The notes: generated by a model not told the origin, from the sequence alone. Positions 32,387 to 42,172 are shown, counted from the stretch's first letter. The stretch is DNA of 49,290 bases from Acidimicrobiia bacterium (GCA_040878325.1 JBBDMM010000011.1:19305-68594); one strand, 5' to 3'. Numbers and translations: made by a program.

Positions 32387-33455
32387 GGGCGTTGCGGCCC
32401 GCCCAGATCGCCCGGCCGCGGGGACCAAGCGGTCGCCTCAGACGAAGGTCGATGCGGGTGTCGGTGCCCCAGGACTGCTTGTACTCCTCGTCGCCCCGGA
32501 GAAAGTCGAATTCCCTGGCACCCTCGTCGATCGCCCCTTGGATCGCCCGTGCCATGATCGCCCTTCCCGGCCCGAACCTCGACCACGCCGGATCGAACCC
32601 GGTCGTGTAGAAGGAGACCACTTCGCCCACCCGGAAGCATTCGATGATCGCGATCGGGCTCTCGCCGACATCCAGGCGCCAGAGGCGCAATCGGCCGGCT
32701 GCCAGCATTCTGCGTGCCGTCTCGCGATGGAACGCCACCAACTCATCGGTGGCGAACGCCCCCAGGTCGCCGCGGGCGGTACGGACCGTCTGGTGCATCA
32801 CCGCCAGATGGTCCATCGTGTCCTCGAGGTCGGCCGCGGTCGCCACCATGCGGGTGACGACGGGAGCGCCGGCCTCCTGATCGAGCTTGCGCCGGTAGCG
32901 ATCGATGTTCTGCCGGTGGCTGCGGCCAAAGCGCTGGTTGACCAGATCCCACCCGCCATCGAGAGGCAGGTGAGGGCACGGCGTCTCCTCGGCCGCATCG
33001 CCGCGTCGCCGCAGCAGAAGCCTGGGGAGCACACCATCGATGGCCATGCCGTCGAAGTCGATGAGGTCCCACCGGCGGCGAACGTCCACGGCCTCCCACA
33101 GATGGGCGGCCACCGTCGGGTCCTCTCCGGTGGCGATCGGCATGTCCAGGTGGTCAGGTGCGGCCGGGCCGCTGCCGATGATCCGCAGGGATTGGAACGG
33201 TATTCCGAACTTGCGTCCGGGGGCGACATAGAACGGGGCCACGCCGAGCAAGCTCCCATCGACCGGGTGCCGGGCCGTGAAGACTTCCAGGTCGGCGTCG
33301 CGGCCCAGGGTGTCCAGCCATGCGCTCACCCAGGGCCAGGTCATGAACGCCGACCGCACCTGGGATCCGGCGACCAGTGCCTCCCATTCGGGTCCCATTT
33401 CCCTTAACTCGGCGCGCTGGACACGGGTGACGACAGGGAGAGTGCGGGTGGTCAT
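32349..33455 (-). CDS. CelD/FemAB-like GNAT acetyltransferase
   Basis: This 368-aa protein has the double-GNAT layout of CelD/BcsL proteins often found in exopolysaccharide clusters: N-terminal half with PEWEALV..S.....TWPWVSAWL, and C-terminal half with RLWRLDVGESPIAIIECF, FDPAWSRFGPGRAIMARAI and EFDFLRGDEEYKQSW. It probably acylates a sugar or lipid-linked intermediate. It is the last gene of the nine-gene EPS operon; its ATG overlaps the GT2 stop by 4 bp. Confidence 0.85.
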   Translation of the reverse strand: MTTRTLPVVTRVQRAELREMGPEWEALVAGSQVRSAFMTWPWVSAWLDTLGRDADLEVFTARHPVDGSLLGVAPFYVAPGRKFGIPFQSLRIIGSGPAAPDHLDMPIATGEDPTVAAHLWEAVDVRRRWDLIDFDGMAIDGVLPRLLLRRRGDAAEETPCPHLPLDGGWDLVNQRFGRSHRQNIDRYRRKLDQEAGAPVVTRMVATAADLEDTMDHLAVMHQTVRTARGDLGAFATDELVAFHRETARRMLAAGRLRLWRLDVGESPIAIIECFRVGEVVSFYTTGFDPAWSRFGPGRAIMARAIQGAIDEGAREFDFLRGDEEYKQSWGTDTRIDLRLRRPLGPRGRAIWAGRNALRAVGGALRPRT

Positions 33456-34609
33456 GGCTGGTCCCGTTCAGCGCGCTTCCAGACGGCCGTTTGGCCGCCG
33501 CGCATGTGGCGCCACAGTCCGCGAGCCGCGGCGTAGTTCGAGTTCACCAGGAACCGCGGCACGTAGGCCGCCTTGCCCACCGGTCGGAGAAGCGCCGGAG
33601 CCGCGGCGACGGCATAGAACCCCGCCTGGGCGATGAGGGTGATCGGTCCCCACGGTGGGGCCAGCGCCGGCAGCCCGCCGGATGGTGCCACCGCGGTGGC
33701 TGCGATCGACCCGCCGAGCGCGGCGACCATCCCGAATGGCACCAGCGAGCGGAAGATCTTGTGCGACACGAGCATCCACGCCACCAGCGGCCTTCTCCAG
33801 GGGATCTCCCGGTGCAACCTGCCGAACACCTGCCATTGGCCGGCGACCATTCGTGAGCGGCGCTCCCGCTCGGCCCCGGCATCGGAGGAAACGACCTCCT
33901 CGGACACGGATTCGGGCTGGTAGACCACCCGGTAGCCGCGTTTGACCACCCGATGGGCCATCCACTGGTCGTCGTTGACAATGGCGTCGGGGGCAGCCTC
34001 CAACAGGTCACGACGGATCGCGAAGATCTCCCCGTTCACGCCGACCGTGCAACCGAGGCGGCTCTCCATCTGGCGGAGATGGGCCTCGTAGCGCCAGTAC
34101 GCACCCTCGGAGAATCCGAGGTCGGAGTCGCCCCCGGTGACCTTGCGCCCGGTGGCCGCCCCGACGGTCGGGTCGGCGAACGGCGCGACGATCTGCTCGA
34201 TGGCGTCGGGTCGCAGGGTGTTGTTGGCATCGGTGAAGACGACCACATCGCCGGTCGCCCACTCCAGGGCCCGGCTGATTGCGGCCATCTTCCCGCGCCG
34301 TTCGGGACGATGGACCACCTCGACGCCATGGGTGCGGGCTATCCCGGCCGTGGCGTCGTCCGATCCGTCAGCGGCGACGATCACCTGCAGCAGTTCGCTG
34401 GGGTACGCCAGCCCGGCGGTGTCCCTCAGCTTGCGATCGATGACGGCTTCCTCGTTGTAGGCGGCGACGATGAGCGTGACCTTGGGGGAGTGGGGCGGGT
34501 ACTGCCGATCTCGCCCGAACGCCGCGGACAACAGGGTGACGAGCAGGGGATATCCGACATACGTGTAAGTCACCAGGCCGGCACCTGCCCAGAAGACGAG
34601 CCCGATCAT
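33452..34609 (-). CDS. Membrane family 2 glycosyltransferase
   Basis: This 385-aa protein has an N-terminal membrane helix (4-25), a GT-A domain with VTLIVAAYNEE, ADGSDDAT, FTDANN (metal-binding DxD equivalent) and the ND-D/QxxRW-like acceptor segment NDDQW, and further C-terminal helices (about 285-350). This is the layout of processive or lipid-linked-sugar glycosyltransferases such as those of the cellulose/hyaluronan-synthase type. The ATG at 34609 overlaps the upstream GT4 stop (ATGA). Confidence 0.88.
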   Translation of the reverse strand: MIGLVFWAGAGLVTYTYVGYPLLVTLLSAAFGRDRQYPPHSPKVTLIVAAYNEEAVIDRKLRDTAGLAYPSELLQVIVAADGSDDATAGIARTHGVEVVHRPERRGKMAAISRALEWATGDVVVFTDANNTLRPDAIEQIVAPFADPTVGAATGRKVTGGDSDLGFSEGAYWRYEAHLRQMESRLGCTVGVNGEIFAIRRDLLEAAPDAIVNDDQWMAHRVVKRGYRVVYQPESVSEEVVSSDAGAERERRSRMVAGQWQVFGRLHREIPWRRPLVAWMLVSHKIFRSLVPFGMVAALGGSIAATAVAPSGGLPALAPPWGPITLIAQAGFYAVAAAPALLRPVGKAAYVPRFLVNSNYAAARGLWRHMRGGQTAVWKRAERDQP

Positions 34610-35808
34610 TTCGCCACCCCGCCATACACGCCCAGGATCGTCCTGGCGATGGGCGGCCACGTGTATCGATCGGCCGCTCTGGCGGCGCAGGCTCCCATGC
34701 GGGTGGATTCGGCCGGATCGCCGAGCAGCTTGACCATCGCACTGGCGAGTCCGGGCACGTCGCCGGGGGCGACCAGCAATCCCGTCTCTCCGTGGACGAC
34801 GTCCTCGGCGAGTGATCCCAACTCTGAGGCGATCACCGGGCGGCCGTATGCATAGGCCACCTGGAGCACGCCTGACGCGGTGGCCGATCTGTACGGGAGC
34901 ACCACGACATCGGCGGTGCGCATCAGCGGTCCCACCTCCTCGAAGGGCAGATAGCGAGCGTCGATGGTGACGCGGCCGGAGACAGCGCGTCTGGCGACCC
35001 GGTGTTCGAGGTGGGCGGGGTCGACTCCAGCCGGAGGCCCGGCCACGACCAGATGGGCATCGATCTCGCGGGACGCGAGGGCGAATGCGTCGATCAATTC
35101 GTCCAGGCCTTTGCTGGGCCGCAGGCCGCCGAAAAAGAGGGCGGTCGGCTTGCCGGCCGCGATCCCGTAACGCTCCCGCAGGTCGCCGCCGGGATCCTCC
35201 GACCGGAGGAACAGGCCTTCGTCGCCATGGGGGATGACGACGGTGCGAGCCGCTTCGGCCGGATACAACTCCAGGAAGCGAGCACGGTTGGCTTCGCCGT
35301 GCAGGAAGATCACCGAGAAGTACCCGTACGCGGCACGCGTCATGGAGCGGTGGAGAGCCTGGAACGGGCCGCGCGACTCCCGCGGCTCGAACTCGTGACA
35401 GACCTGACTGATGGGGATCCCGGCCCGAACGATTCGCCTGAGGAACCACGCAAGGAAGGGAAAACGGATGATGGCGAACTGGGCGATGTCGGGCTTCTCT
35501 CGCAGAATGAACCTGGTTGCCCGGGCCCACTCCCGGGCATATCGGACCCCCCGCTCCGCCCGGCGCAGTTTGTGGCCGGCCCACACGAAGAGGCGGGCGA
35601 GCCCGTGGTGGCGAGCTGCCGGCTCGATTGCCGGCCACAGCCGCATGATCGGTGCCACCCGAAACGGCGCGTCCATCCCCGCCAGCTCGTAGTGGCGAGA
35701 GGTGACCAGGGTGACGTCTGCCCCCGCTTCGGCGAGCGCCGAGCACATCTGGAACGCGTAGTGGACCATCCCGCCGGATCCGTCCGGCTCGACGACGATC
35801 ATCCTCAT
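34606..35808 (-). CDS. Family 4 glycosyltransferase
   Basis: This 400-aa GT-B enzyme has an N-terminal half beginning RMIVVEPDGSGGMVHYAFQ and a C-terminal GT1/GT4 nucleotide-sugar domain with FFGGLRPSKGLDELI, and the terminal E-rich ASELGSLAEDVVHGETGLL motif. It should transfer a sugar to the growing EPS repeat unit on the cytoplasmic face. Both gene ends overlap neighbours by 4 bp. Confidence 0.9.
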   Translation of the reverse strand: MRMIVVEPDGSGGMVHYAFQMCSALAEAGADVTLVTSRHYELAGMDAPFRVAPIMRLWPAIEPAARHHGLARLFVWAGHKLRRAERGVRYAREWARATRFILREKPDIAQFAIIRFPFLAWFLRRIVRAGIPISQVCHEFEPRESRGPFQALHRSMTRAAYGYFSVIFLHGEANRARFLELYPAEAARTVVIPHGDEGLFLRSEDPGGDLRERYGIAAGKPTALFFGGLRPSKGLDELIDAFALASREIDAHLVVAGPPAGVDPAHLEHRVARRAVSGRVTIDARYLPFEEVGPLMRTADVVVLPYRSATASGVLQVAYAYGRPVIASELGSLAEDVVHGETGLLVAPGDVPGLASAMVKLLGDPAESTRMGACAARAADRYTWPPIARTILGVYGGVAK

Positions 35809-36998
35809 CGGAAACCCCCCGCAGAGATCGCCAGTCGGTATTCGTCGACCAGGCGCGCCGCCTGGCGTTCGAGGTCGAAACGCTCGATGGCAATGCGGCG
35901 GCCCGCCCGCCCCATCGCTGCCGATTGGATCGGAGAGGAGAACAGCCGGCGGACGGCATCGGCCAGCATCGCCGGAGCGTGCGGAGGCACCATGAGAGCC
36001 GAAATGCCCCGATCGACCATCTCGGGGATCCCGCCCACCTCAGTCGCCACGACAGGCAGGCCTGCCGCCATTGCCTCGATTAGAACCGTGGGGAGTGCCT
36101 CGGTGTGAGACGGCAGCACGAACACGTCGGCGGCGGCGAGGAGCCGCGGGATGTCGGAACGGGCACCGGTGAACAGAACCCGATCCTCGAGGCCGAGGTC
36201 GGCGACGATCCGCTCGAGGGTGGGTCGCTGGCTGCCGTGACCCACGACCACGTAGCGGGTGGAAGGATGGGAGTGCACCACTGCCGGCAGGGCCTCGACC
36301 ATGTCGGCGATTCCTTTCTCGGGTCGCAGCACCGCGACCGTCATCGCCACCGACGCATCAATGGCTATCCCCAACTCGTCGCGAGCCGCCGACCGCTTGG
36401 CGGCACCGCCGGGGGAGAACCTGGCGAGCTCGATCCCGTTGTGGAGCGTCACCACCTGGTCTCGCCTCGCCTTGGATCGTCCGATGAAGTGATCCCGTGC
36501 ACTACGGGACACCGAGACGACTCGGGCGCCTCTCGACTTGAGGATCCAGGCCATCAGCCGGTAGCGAGCGGCGTCGCGGCTCCATCGTCGGGGCCGGTCG
36601 ATGGTGTGAATCGTGGCGATAGTCGGAACCCCGAGGCGGTGGGCGGCGACCGTGCCGAGAATGTTGGAGAATTCGAGCTGGGTGTGGACCAGGTCGGGAG
36701 CGGTCCGCTCGATCACTTCGGTCACCCGGCGCAGTGCCCCCGGCTCGCGCAACCGGCGGATGCCCAGGTTGGCCACGGGCACTCCGGCGGCTTCGATCTC
36801 GGCCGCGACCGGGTTGCCTTCACGGTCTTGCATCGTCACCACGGTCGGCTCGACTCCGAGTCGCGCCAGGCGCGGCAGGTAGTCGGCGAGCAGCCGTTCG
36901 GCACCTCCGGGGCCCAGCGAGTCGATCAGATAGAGCACAGAAAGCGGCGACTCGGGAACCGGCAGCGGTGGGGTGGCGCGGAGGCGCGGGGAGCTCAT
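35805..36998 (-). CDS. Family 4 glycosyltransferase
   Basis: This 397-aa GT-B enzyme has the donor loop LGPGGAERLL, an acceptor half with LVHTQLEFSNILG and THTIDRPRRW-like segment, and the C-terminal signature LRPEKGIADMVEALP with HTEALPTVLIEAMAAGLPVV, where the EX7E motif lies. It is a second transferase for the EPS repeat unit and differs clearly from the next gene, so it likely adds a different sugar or linkage. Confidence 0.9.
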   Translation of the reverse strand: MSSPRLRATPPLPVPESPLSVLYLIDSLGPGGAERLLADYLPRLARLGVEPTVVTMQDREGNPVAAEIEAAGVPVANLGIRRLREPGALRRVTEVIERTAPDLVHTQLEFSNILGTVAAHRLGVPTIATIHTIDRPRRWSRDAARYRLMAWILKSRGARVVSVSRSARDHFIGRSKARRDQVVTLHNGIELARFSPGGAAKRSAARDELGIAIDASVAMTVAVLRPEKGIADMVEALPAVVHSHPSTRYVVVGHGSQRPTLERIVADLGLEDRVLFTGARSDIPRLLAAADVFVLPSHTEALPTVLIEAMAAGLPVVATEVGGIPEMVDRGISALMVPPHAPAMLADAVRRLFSSPIQSAAMGRAGRRIAIERFDLERQAARLVDEYRLAISAGGFR

Positions 36999-38482
36999 GG
37001 GCGGTCTCCCGCCAGGCGCCCCAGACCCGCCCAGCCGGCAATGCGCCGGACGGTGGCCGGGTCATAGCGCCACAACGCCACCACATATGCGACCGATCCG
37101 GCCACTGCCGCCGCGGCGAGCGAGGCCAGGTTCCCGGCTCCGGCGGTGAGCCACATCGCGGGAAGAGCGGCGAGTGCCAGCCAGATGCCGGCACCGACTG
37201 ACGGCGCCATCTGCCGCCAAATGTCGCCGAAGGTGGTACCCACCATTCGGTTGGCGACTGCGAGCCGAACCACCGTGTCCAATGCCGCCACCCCGGCATG
37301 CGCCCAGGCCACTCCGACGATGCCATATCGCGCCCCGAACATCAGGGCGGGGATCAGCACCACTAGTTCGAGGCCGGCCAGTTTGGCGAGAATGCCGGGC
37401 CTCCCCAGGGCCTTGTACACGTCGCCGGCGTTCACCCCAATCGACCCGAGGAGAGAGAACACGCACATCACCTGGAGCACCGGGATGGCTTGATTCCATT
37501 GCTCACCAAATAGAGCCCTTACGGCCGGTTCGGCGGTGATGAACAGGCCAACGCACATCGGCACCACCAGCACCTGGGTGTATTTGATGGTGGCGAGGAA
37601 CCCCCGCCGGAGCAATGCCGGCTGATCCTGCAGCTTCGAAAACAGCGGGAAGATCGCCCCGCCCAGCACCCGCCATACCGACTGGATGAGGAGCTCGGGC
37701 AGCCGGTAGGCGAGGGTGTAGACGCCGAGGGCGACATCGCCGAGCAGGCGACCCACGACGAGGTAGTCCAGGTTCGACCAGATGGCGAACTGGATGTCGG
37801 TGACGATGAGGGGCCCGCCGAAACGCGCCAGAGGACGCACCAGGCGGCGGTGGATCCGCACTCGCGGCCTCCACGGGAACACCGTCCAGGCGAGGATCAC
37901 GGATGTGACGACGCCGGCGAGTTGGCCCCAGACCAGCGCCCAGACACCGAAGCCGGCGGCGGCGGCGGCGATGGAGACGGCGCCTTTGACGACGGACCGG
38001 CCTACGTCCGGGATCAGCTTCCGCTTGAAGTCCATGTTCTTGCGGAGGAGGACCAGCTGCACCGAGCCGAGCGCCTCGAGCACGAAGGTGAGGGACAGCA
38101 CCCGCAGCAGGGGCACGACCAGCGGCTCACGGAAGAAGTCGGCCACCAGGGGGGCGCCAAGGAAGCAGAGGGCGGTGAGCAGGGCCCCGGTGATCAGGTT
38201 GAACGCAAACACCGTCTCTGCGGATTCGTCGATGTCGTCCTTGCGCTGGATCAGTGCGCCGCCGAGACCGAGGTCCTTCAGCACGGCCAGGTACGCCACG
38301 GCCACGGTGGCGAAGCCCACCACACCAAAGTCTTCCGGCGTCAAGAGCCGGGCGAGAATCGCCATCGTGACGAGCACGAGCATCTTCCCGGCGGCGAAAG
38401 AGACGTAGTTCCAGATGACGGCGCGAGCCGCCGCCGTGCCCAGTACGGCTTCGTCGGCGGTGCGGTCTTCGGTCAGCGCCAT
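36995..38482 (-). CDS. Wzx/PST-type oligosaccharide flippase
   Basis: This 495-aa protein has about fourteen membrane helices and the N-terminal pattern of polysaccharide transporter (MOP) flippases: AVIWNYVSFAAGKMLVLV, ILARLLTPEDFGVVG, DLGLGGALIQR. It would flip undecaprenyl-linked repeat units across the membrane. The ATG at 38482 has GGAGG ahead and starts 10 bp inside the end of the ligase/polymerase gene. Confidence 0.9.
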   Translation of the reverse strand: MALTEDRTADEAVLGTAAARAVIWNYVSFAAGKMLVLVTMAILARLLTPEDFGVVGFATVAVAYLAVLKDLGLGGALIQRKDDIDESAETVFAFNLITGALLTALCFLGAPLVADFFREPLVVPLLRVLSLTFVLEALGSVQLVLLRKNMDFKRKLIPDVGRSVVKGAVSIAAAAAGFGVWALVWGQLAGVVTSVILAWTVFPWRPRVRIHRRLVRPLARFGGPLIVTDIQFAIWSNLDYLVVGRLLGDVALGVYTLAYRLPELLIQSVWRVLGGAIFPLFSKLQDQPALLRRGFLATIKYTQVLVVPMCVGLFITAEPAVRALFGEQWNQAIPVLQVMCVFSLLGSIGVNAGDVYKALGRPGILAKLAGLELVVLIPALMFGARYGIVGVAWAHAGVAALDTVVRLAVANRMVGTTFGDIWRQMAPSVGAGIWLALAALPAMWLTAGAGNLASLAAAAVAGSVAYVVALWRYDPATVRRIAGWAGLGRLAGDRP

Positions 38483-39942
38483 GCCGCCTCCTGGACTGCA
38501 GCGTCGCGGGATTCGTCCTCGGCTCTCGCCACCGACGGGAACGCCAGGGCGATACCGATTACGAGCCATGCAAGGCGCGCAAACGCCATGTGCAGGAACA
38601 CGGAGGTGACGAGGTACCCGACCAGCGACACCGCGACGGCGAATCCGATGCCATCGGAGCGCAGGTCGGCCATCCGTCTGAAGCGGCGTCGCCCCGCAGC
38701 GAGGGCAGTGAAGGATGCGACGACCAGTCCGGTGAGCGCGACGAGGCCGACGAGGCCGGTCTCGGCGGCAGTCTCCAGGTACAGGTTGTGGGCCTCGCGG
38801 GGTGTGTCGCGCACGTCGATGCCGAGGTCGTCGGAGTACGCGGGATACTCGGCCGCGAAGTTGCCGAAGCCCACCCCGGTGAGGGGGCGATCCCAGAACA
38901 TGGCCATGGCAGCCCCCAACTCGGCGGTACGCCCCCGGAGGGACGGGTCGATCCCGGCCTCGACCTCGCCGACCTCGGTGAGCGAGGTGAGCCGTTCGGC
39001 GTAGCCCGACGGCATCAACGGCAGCGCCGCGACCAGCAGCAGCCCGGCTGCTGCCACCGTTCGAAGGCGCGGCGGATGCCGAACGACCATGAAGGCCATC
39101 ACGATGGCCAGTGCGAGCAGCCCCCCTCGCGAGAACGTGAGCACCACGGTCACCGCCATCGCGACCACGGCGTAGCCGGCGATCGAGCGGAGAAGGCCCG
39201 ATATTTCGTCGCGCATTCGGTCGAAGGCGAGCGGGATGATCATCACCAGCAGTTGGGCATAGAAGTTGGGGTCGCCCACCGGCCCCGAGATTCGGACGTC
39301 ATCCGTCCCCTCGAAGATGTTCTGTACGGCCGACTGGGCGAAGCCGCCAAAGGTGGATCCGAAGGATCCGGTGGCGAACTGGAAGATCGAGAGGGTGGCC
39401 AGCAGCGCGCCGCCCCCGACGAGTGCCCACACCAGGCGATGAAGGTCGGTCGCCCCGCGCAGCAGCATGCCGGCGAGGACCGCCACCGCGCCGTCTTCGA
39501 AGAGGGTGCGGACGGCTCCGGTTCCGTCGCCGGAGTCGCCGGAAATGAGCAGCGAGCCGATGGCGATCGCCCCGTAGGCCGCGACGAGCAGCAACGCCCG
39601 CCCGCCGCCCACCGGCCACTCAGCGGTTGCCCGGCCTCGCAGTATCAGGCCGAGGAGCACGATTGCCACAAGTGGGGCGAAGGTGGGTGGAGCTCCGTGG
39701 AAGTTGGTGGCGACATCGGCAAGGCGCAGCACTGCGAAGGCCGCCACCGCGATGAGGCCCCATTGGGGATCGAGGACTATTGCAGCCGCACCGGCGATGG
39801 CGAGCAGCCCGGCGAGAACCAGAATCGGGGGCAGCACGCCCATGGCGGCGACCCCGGCGGCAACGATGAGGATCACCAGACCGGCGAACCCCCAGATGCC
39901 GCCGCGGCTCGCCCTCCGGCCCCGAGGGGCGGCGAGGGTCAT
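38473..39942 (-). CDS. O-antigen ligase/Wzy-type polymerase
   Basis: This 489-aa membrane protein has about twelve helices and the large periplasmic loop of the Wzy_C/O-antigen ligase family, with GRTAELGAAMAMFWDRPLTGVGFGNF and the following AHNLYLETAAETG (His in the conserved H-N segment). In an EPS cluster with Wzx and Wzz it is most likely the polymerase. The ATG overlaps the Wzz-like stop by 4 bp. Confidence 0.85.
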   Translation of the reverse strand: MTLAAPRGRRASRGGIWGFAGLVILIVAAGVAAMGVLPPILVLAGLLAIAGAAAIVLDPQWGLIAVAAFAVLRLADVATNFHGAPPTFAPLVAIVLLGLILRGRATAEWPVGGGRALLLVAAYGAIAIGSLLISGDSGDGTGAVRTLFEDGAVAVLAGMLLRGATDLHRLVWALVGGGALLATLSIFQFATGSFGSTFGGFAQSAVQNIFEGTDDVRISGPVGDPNFYAQLLVMIIPLAFDRMRDEISGLLRSIAGYAVVAMAVTVVLTFSRGGLLALAIVMAFMVVRHPPRLRTVAAAGLLLVAALPLMPSGYAERLTSLTEVGEVEAGIDPSLRGRTAELGAAMAMFWDRPLTGVGFGNFAAEYPAYSDDLGIDVRDTPREAHNLYLETAAETGLVGLVALTGLVVASFTALAAGRRRFRRMADLRSDGIGFAVAVSLVGYLVTSVFLHMAFARLAWLVIGIALAFPSVARAEDESRDAAVQEAAWR

Positions 39943-40619
39943 CCGACCCTCTGGTACCGGTCGTGCTCTCTGATCGGAGTGACATTCCCATACGCACCGA
40001 GCCGGCCGTGCATGGTCGAGTGGCGCCGGCCGGGCTCGGGATCACGGAGCAGGGCGATCGCCGATCCGACGAGGAGGCCGAGTATGGCCGCCATGCCGCC
40101 GAGTTCGATCAGCCCGCGGTTGGAGGGGGAGGTGGGCAGTACGGCCGGATCGAGCACGTCGGCGTCGTAGATCCGGTAGAACGCCACGAACCGGGCGACG
40201 GCGGCATCGCCGACCGCGCCGGACAGTTGGACTGTCACCACCGGGTCCGGGCCGCGGACGGTGGTGGCGATCAGGTTGGCTTCGGGGAGCACCACGCCGC
40301 CGATCTCATAACCCTCCAAAGAGGCCAGGTCGAGGCCAGCGGCGGCAGCAGCCTCGGCGCGAACGGATTCACTCTGCACGATCTCCACGAGGGTGGTCAT
40401 GATCGACCGGCTGCGGGTCGAGTCGAGGGTCTTGACGCTCTCGGCCACGTCGACGTCATCCGGGGCGCTGTACGGGAAGACCACATAGGTCGCCCGGGCT
40501 TCGTAGACCGGGGAGGAATTGGTGTAGATGAAGGCAGCCGCCCCGAGCGCGATCAGCAGACCCAGGGCCGGGTAGTACCAGCCGAGGGCGATCGAGCGGA
40601 GGGCGCTTCGGAAGTCCAT
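39939..40619 (-). CDS. Wzz-like chain-length protein
   Basis: This 226-aa protein has two membrane helices (about 14-31 and 170-190) around an extracellular segment, and the LPTSPSNRG proline-rich motif before the second helix that is typical of polysaccharide co-polymerases. No Walker motifs follow, so a tyrosine-kinase domain is absent and none is encoded next to it. It would set EPS chain length. ATG 40619 abuts the stop of the sugar transferase. Confidence 0.85.
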   Translation of the reverse strand: MDFRSALRSIALGWYYPALGLLIALGAAAFIYTNSSPVYEARATYVVFPYSAPDDVDVAESVKTLDSTRSRSIMTTLVEIVQSESVRAEAAAAAGLDLASLEGYEIGGVVLPEANLIATTVRGPDPVVTVQLSGAVGDAAVARFVAFYRIYDADVLDPAVLPTSPSNRGLIELGGMAAILGLLVGSAIALLRDPEPGRRHSTMHGRLGAYGNVTPIREHDRYQRVG

Positions 40620-41312
40620 TTACTTGGCGCCTCGCTGGGTGAGCACGGCCGGAATGGTGCGGAACACGATCTGCAAGTCGAACCAGATGCTCCGGCGCTG
40701 CACGTACGCGATATCGAGCCTGGTGCGGTCGTCGAACTCGGAGAGCCCGCGCCCGTAGATCTGCCACAGGCCGGTGATACCCGGCTTGACGTCGAGCCGC
40801 TCCGTTTGCCAGAGGCGGTACGTGTCAGCCATGAAGTCGGTGGGCCGTGGCCCGACGAGGCTGAGACGCCCCATCAGCACGTCCCACAACTGGGGAAGCT
40901 CGTCGAGGCTGGTCTTGCGGAGGAAGCCGCCCGGACGGGTGATGCGCGGATCATTGGTGATCTTGAAGTCGGGCCATTCGAGCTCATTGAGGTGGCGAAG
41001 CTCCCACTTCATCTCTTCGGCGTCGGGGACCATCGTCCGAAACTTGTGCATGACGATGGTCTTGCCCCCGATTCCGGTGCGTCGCTGGGTGAACAACACC
41101 GGTGCGCTGGGATCGTCGATCTTGATGGCGAGCGCGCACATCCCCCACGCCACCACCCACAGCGGCATCGCAAGAATCACGAGAACGACGTCGAGCAATC
41201 GCTTGGCGATGGCATAGGCGTCGCCGGTGAGCATCCGGTGCTCGGGTCGCATCCGGTCGATCCATTCATAGCCGGACCAGAGGGCCGGCCGCGGAGTGGG
41301 GATGGCGGTCAT
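40620..41312 (-). CDS. Polyprenyl-phosphate sugar phosphotransferase
   Basis: This 230-aa protein has the full catalytic core of the bacterial sugar transferase (WbaP/PglC-type) family: the re-entrant helix KRLLDVVLVILAMPLWVVAW, then VLFTQRRTGIGGK, HKFRTM, DPRITRPGGFLRKTSLDELPQ and LVGPRP. It starts each EPS repeat unit by moving a sugar-1-phosphate onto undecaprenyl phosphate. It lacks the extra N-terminal helices of large WbaP enzymes. Its ATG overlaps the stop of the GGDEF-like gene. Confidence 0.92.
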   Translation of the reverse strand: MTAIPTPRPALWSGYEWIDRMRPEHRMLTGDAYAIAKRLLDVVLVILAMPLWVVAWGMCALAIKIDDPSAPVLFTQRRTGIGGKTIVMHKFRTMVPDAEEMKWELRHLNELEWPDFKITNDPRITRPGGFLRKTSLDELPQLWDVLMGRLSLVGPRPTDFMADTYRLWQTERLDVKPGITGLWQIYGRGLSEFDDRTRLDIAYVQRRSIWFDLQIVFRTIPAVLTQRGAK

Positions 41313-42172
41313 CGGCTTGCCACCTCATTGACGGCGCGCAACAGCGGCTCGTGCCTTTGGCCGGCAGCGAGAACGCGCTCGGCGTGCTCGACGAGGCCCT
41401 CGAACGCGATCCCGTCGTCGGGAAAGGCCGCGGTACCGGCGTGGGCGGGTACGCCTACCCGGGCGGCCGCTTCGACCACCCGGCGCACGAGCAGCTCGGC
41501 ACCGGTTTGGTCCGTCTCGGGACTCAAGATGAACAGCTGCCCCGAAGTCCGATGCTCGAAGAGCAGATCGGAACGTCGTAGCTGATCGCCGACCGCCCGA
41601 GCCAGGCGGCCGAGGACGAAGCGGTTGCGCACTGCCCGATCCATGTCACCGGAGGCCTGGTCGATCGCACGGGCGAGGGACCGCTCTTCCGCTACGAGCA
41701 CGGTGAGGGTCATCGGCCGGCCGTGGCGGCGGCTTCGAGCCAGCTCGGCGTGGATCTCCGCCGCGGCCTTGGGTGACTCGATGTCGATCGCCGGCGACTC
41801 TCCGAAGGCGACCGCGCCGAGGGTTTCGTCCAGCTCGGCGAGAATCGTCCCGACACGCTGGCCCAGCCACGAGGCCAGGGCGAGGAATGCAACTTCGGTG
41901 ACCATTACATAGACATCGCCATCAACGGATCGAAACCGGGTGATCGTCCCGCCGAAGAGGAGGTGGATCCCTACGGCGAATGCGGGAACCAACCAGGGTC
42001 GGGCGCGCCGGAGTCCGGCGAACACGAGGGGGGCGGTGACCGCCAGCGCAGCCAGGGCATACACATGCGACGCGATGGCGTCCGAGCCGCGACTGAGCCC
42101 GGCGCGGTCGACCGCGATCGCCGCGGTGAAGAGCAGGACGAGGCCGGCCAATGGCCGACGAAGCCGGATCAA
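41309..42172 (-). CDS. Membrane protein with degenerate GGDEF domain
   Basis: This 287-aa protein has about four membrane helices (8-110) and a C-terminal domain that follows GGDEF diguanylate cyclases: ELARSRRHGRPMTLTVL (143-159), LARAVGDQLRRSDLLFEH (190-207), then GAELLVRRVVEAA and GTAAFPDDG...LVEHAERVLAAG. At the signature site the sequence is TSGQLF (209-214) instead of GGDEF, so it should be catalytically dead. It may bind a nucleotide or partner protein. TTG 42172 has a perfect AAGGAGG six nt ahead. It heads the EPS operon. Confidence 0.8.
   Translation of the reverse strand: MIRLRRPLAGLVLLFTAAIAVDRAGLSRGSDAIASHVYALAALAVTAPLVFAGLRRARPWLVPAFAVGIHLLFGGTITRFRSVDGDVYVMVTEVAFLALASWLGQRVGTILAELDETLGAVAFGESPAIDIESPKAAAEIHAELARSRRHGRPMTLTVLVAEERSLARAIDQASGDMDRAVRNRFVLGRLARAVGDQLRRSDLLFEHRTSGQLFILSPETDQTGAELLVRRVVEAAARVGVPAHAGTAAFPDDGIAFEGLVEHAERVLAAGQRHEPLLRAVNEVASR

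Noticed and set aside
33452-35959. Single 835-codon glycosyltransferase
   Set aside because: Only the last 385 codons are a GT2; the first part is out of frame with the GT4 gene that occupies the same DNA.
37850-40170. Long plus-strand open frames of 384 and 526 codons
   Set aside because: Both are antisense to flippase and ligase genes with clear membrane-protein patterns; the products are charged low-complexity sequence.
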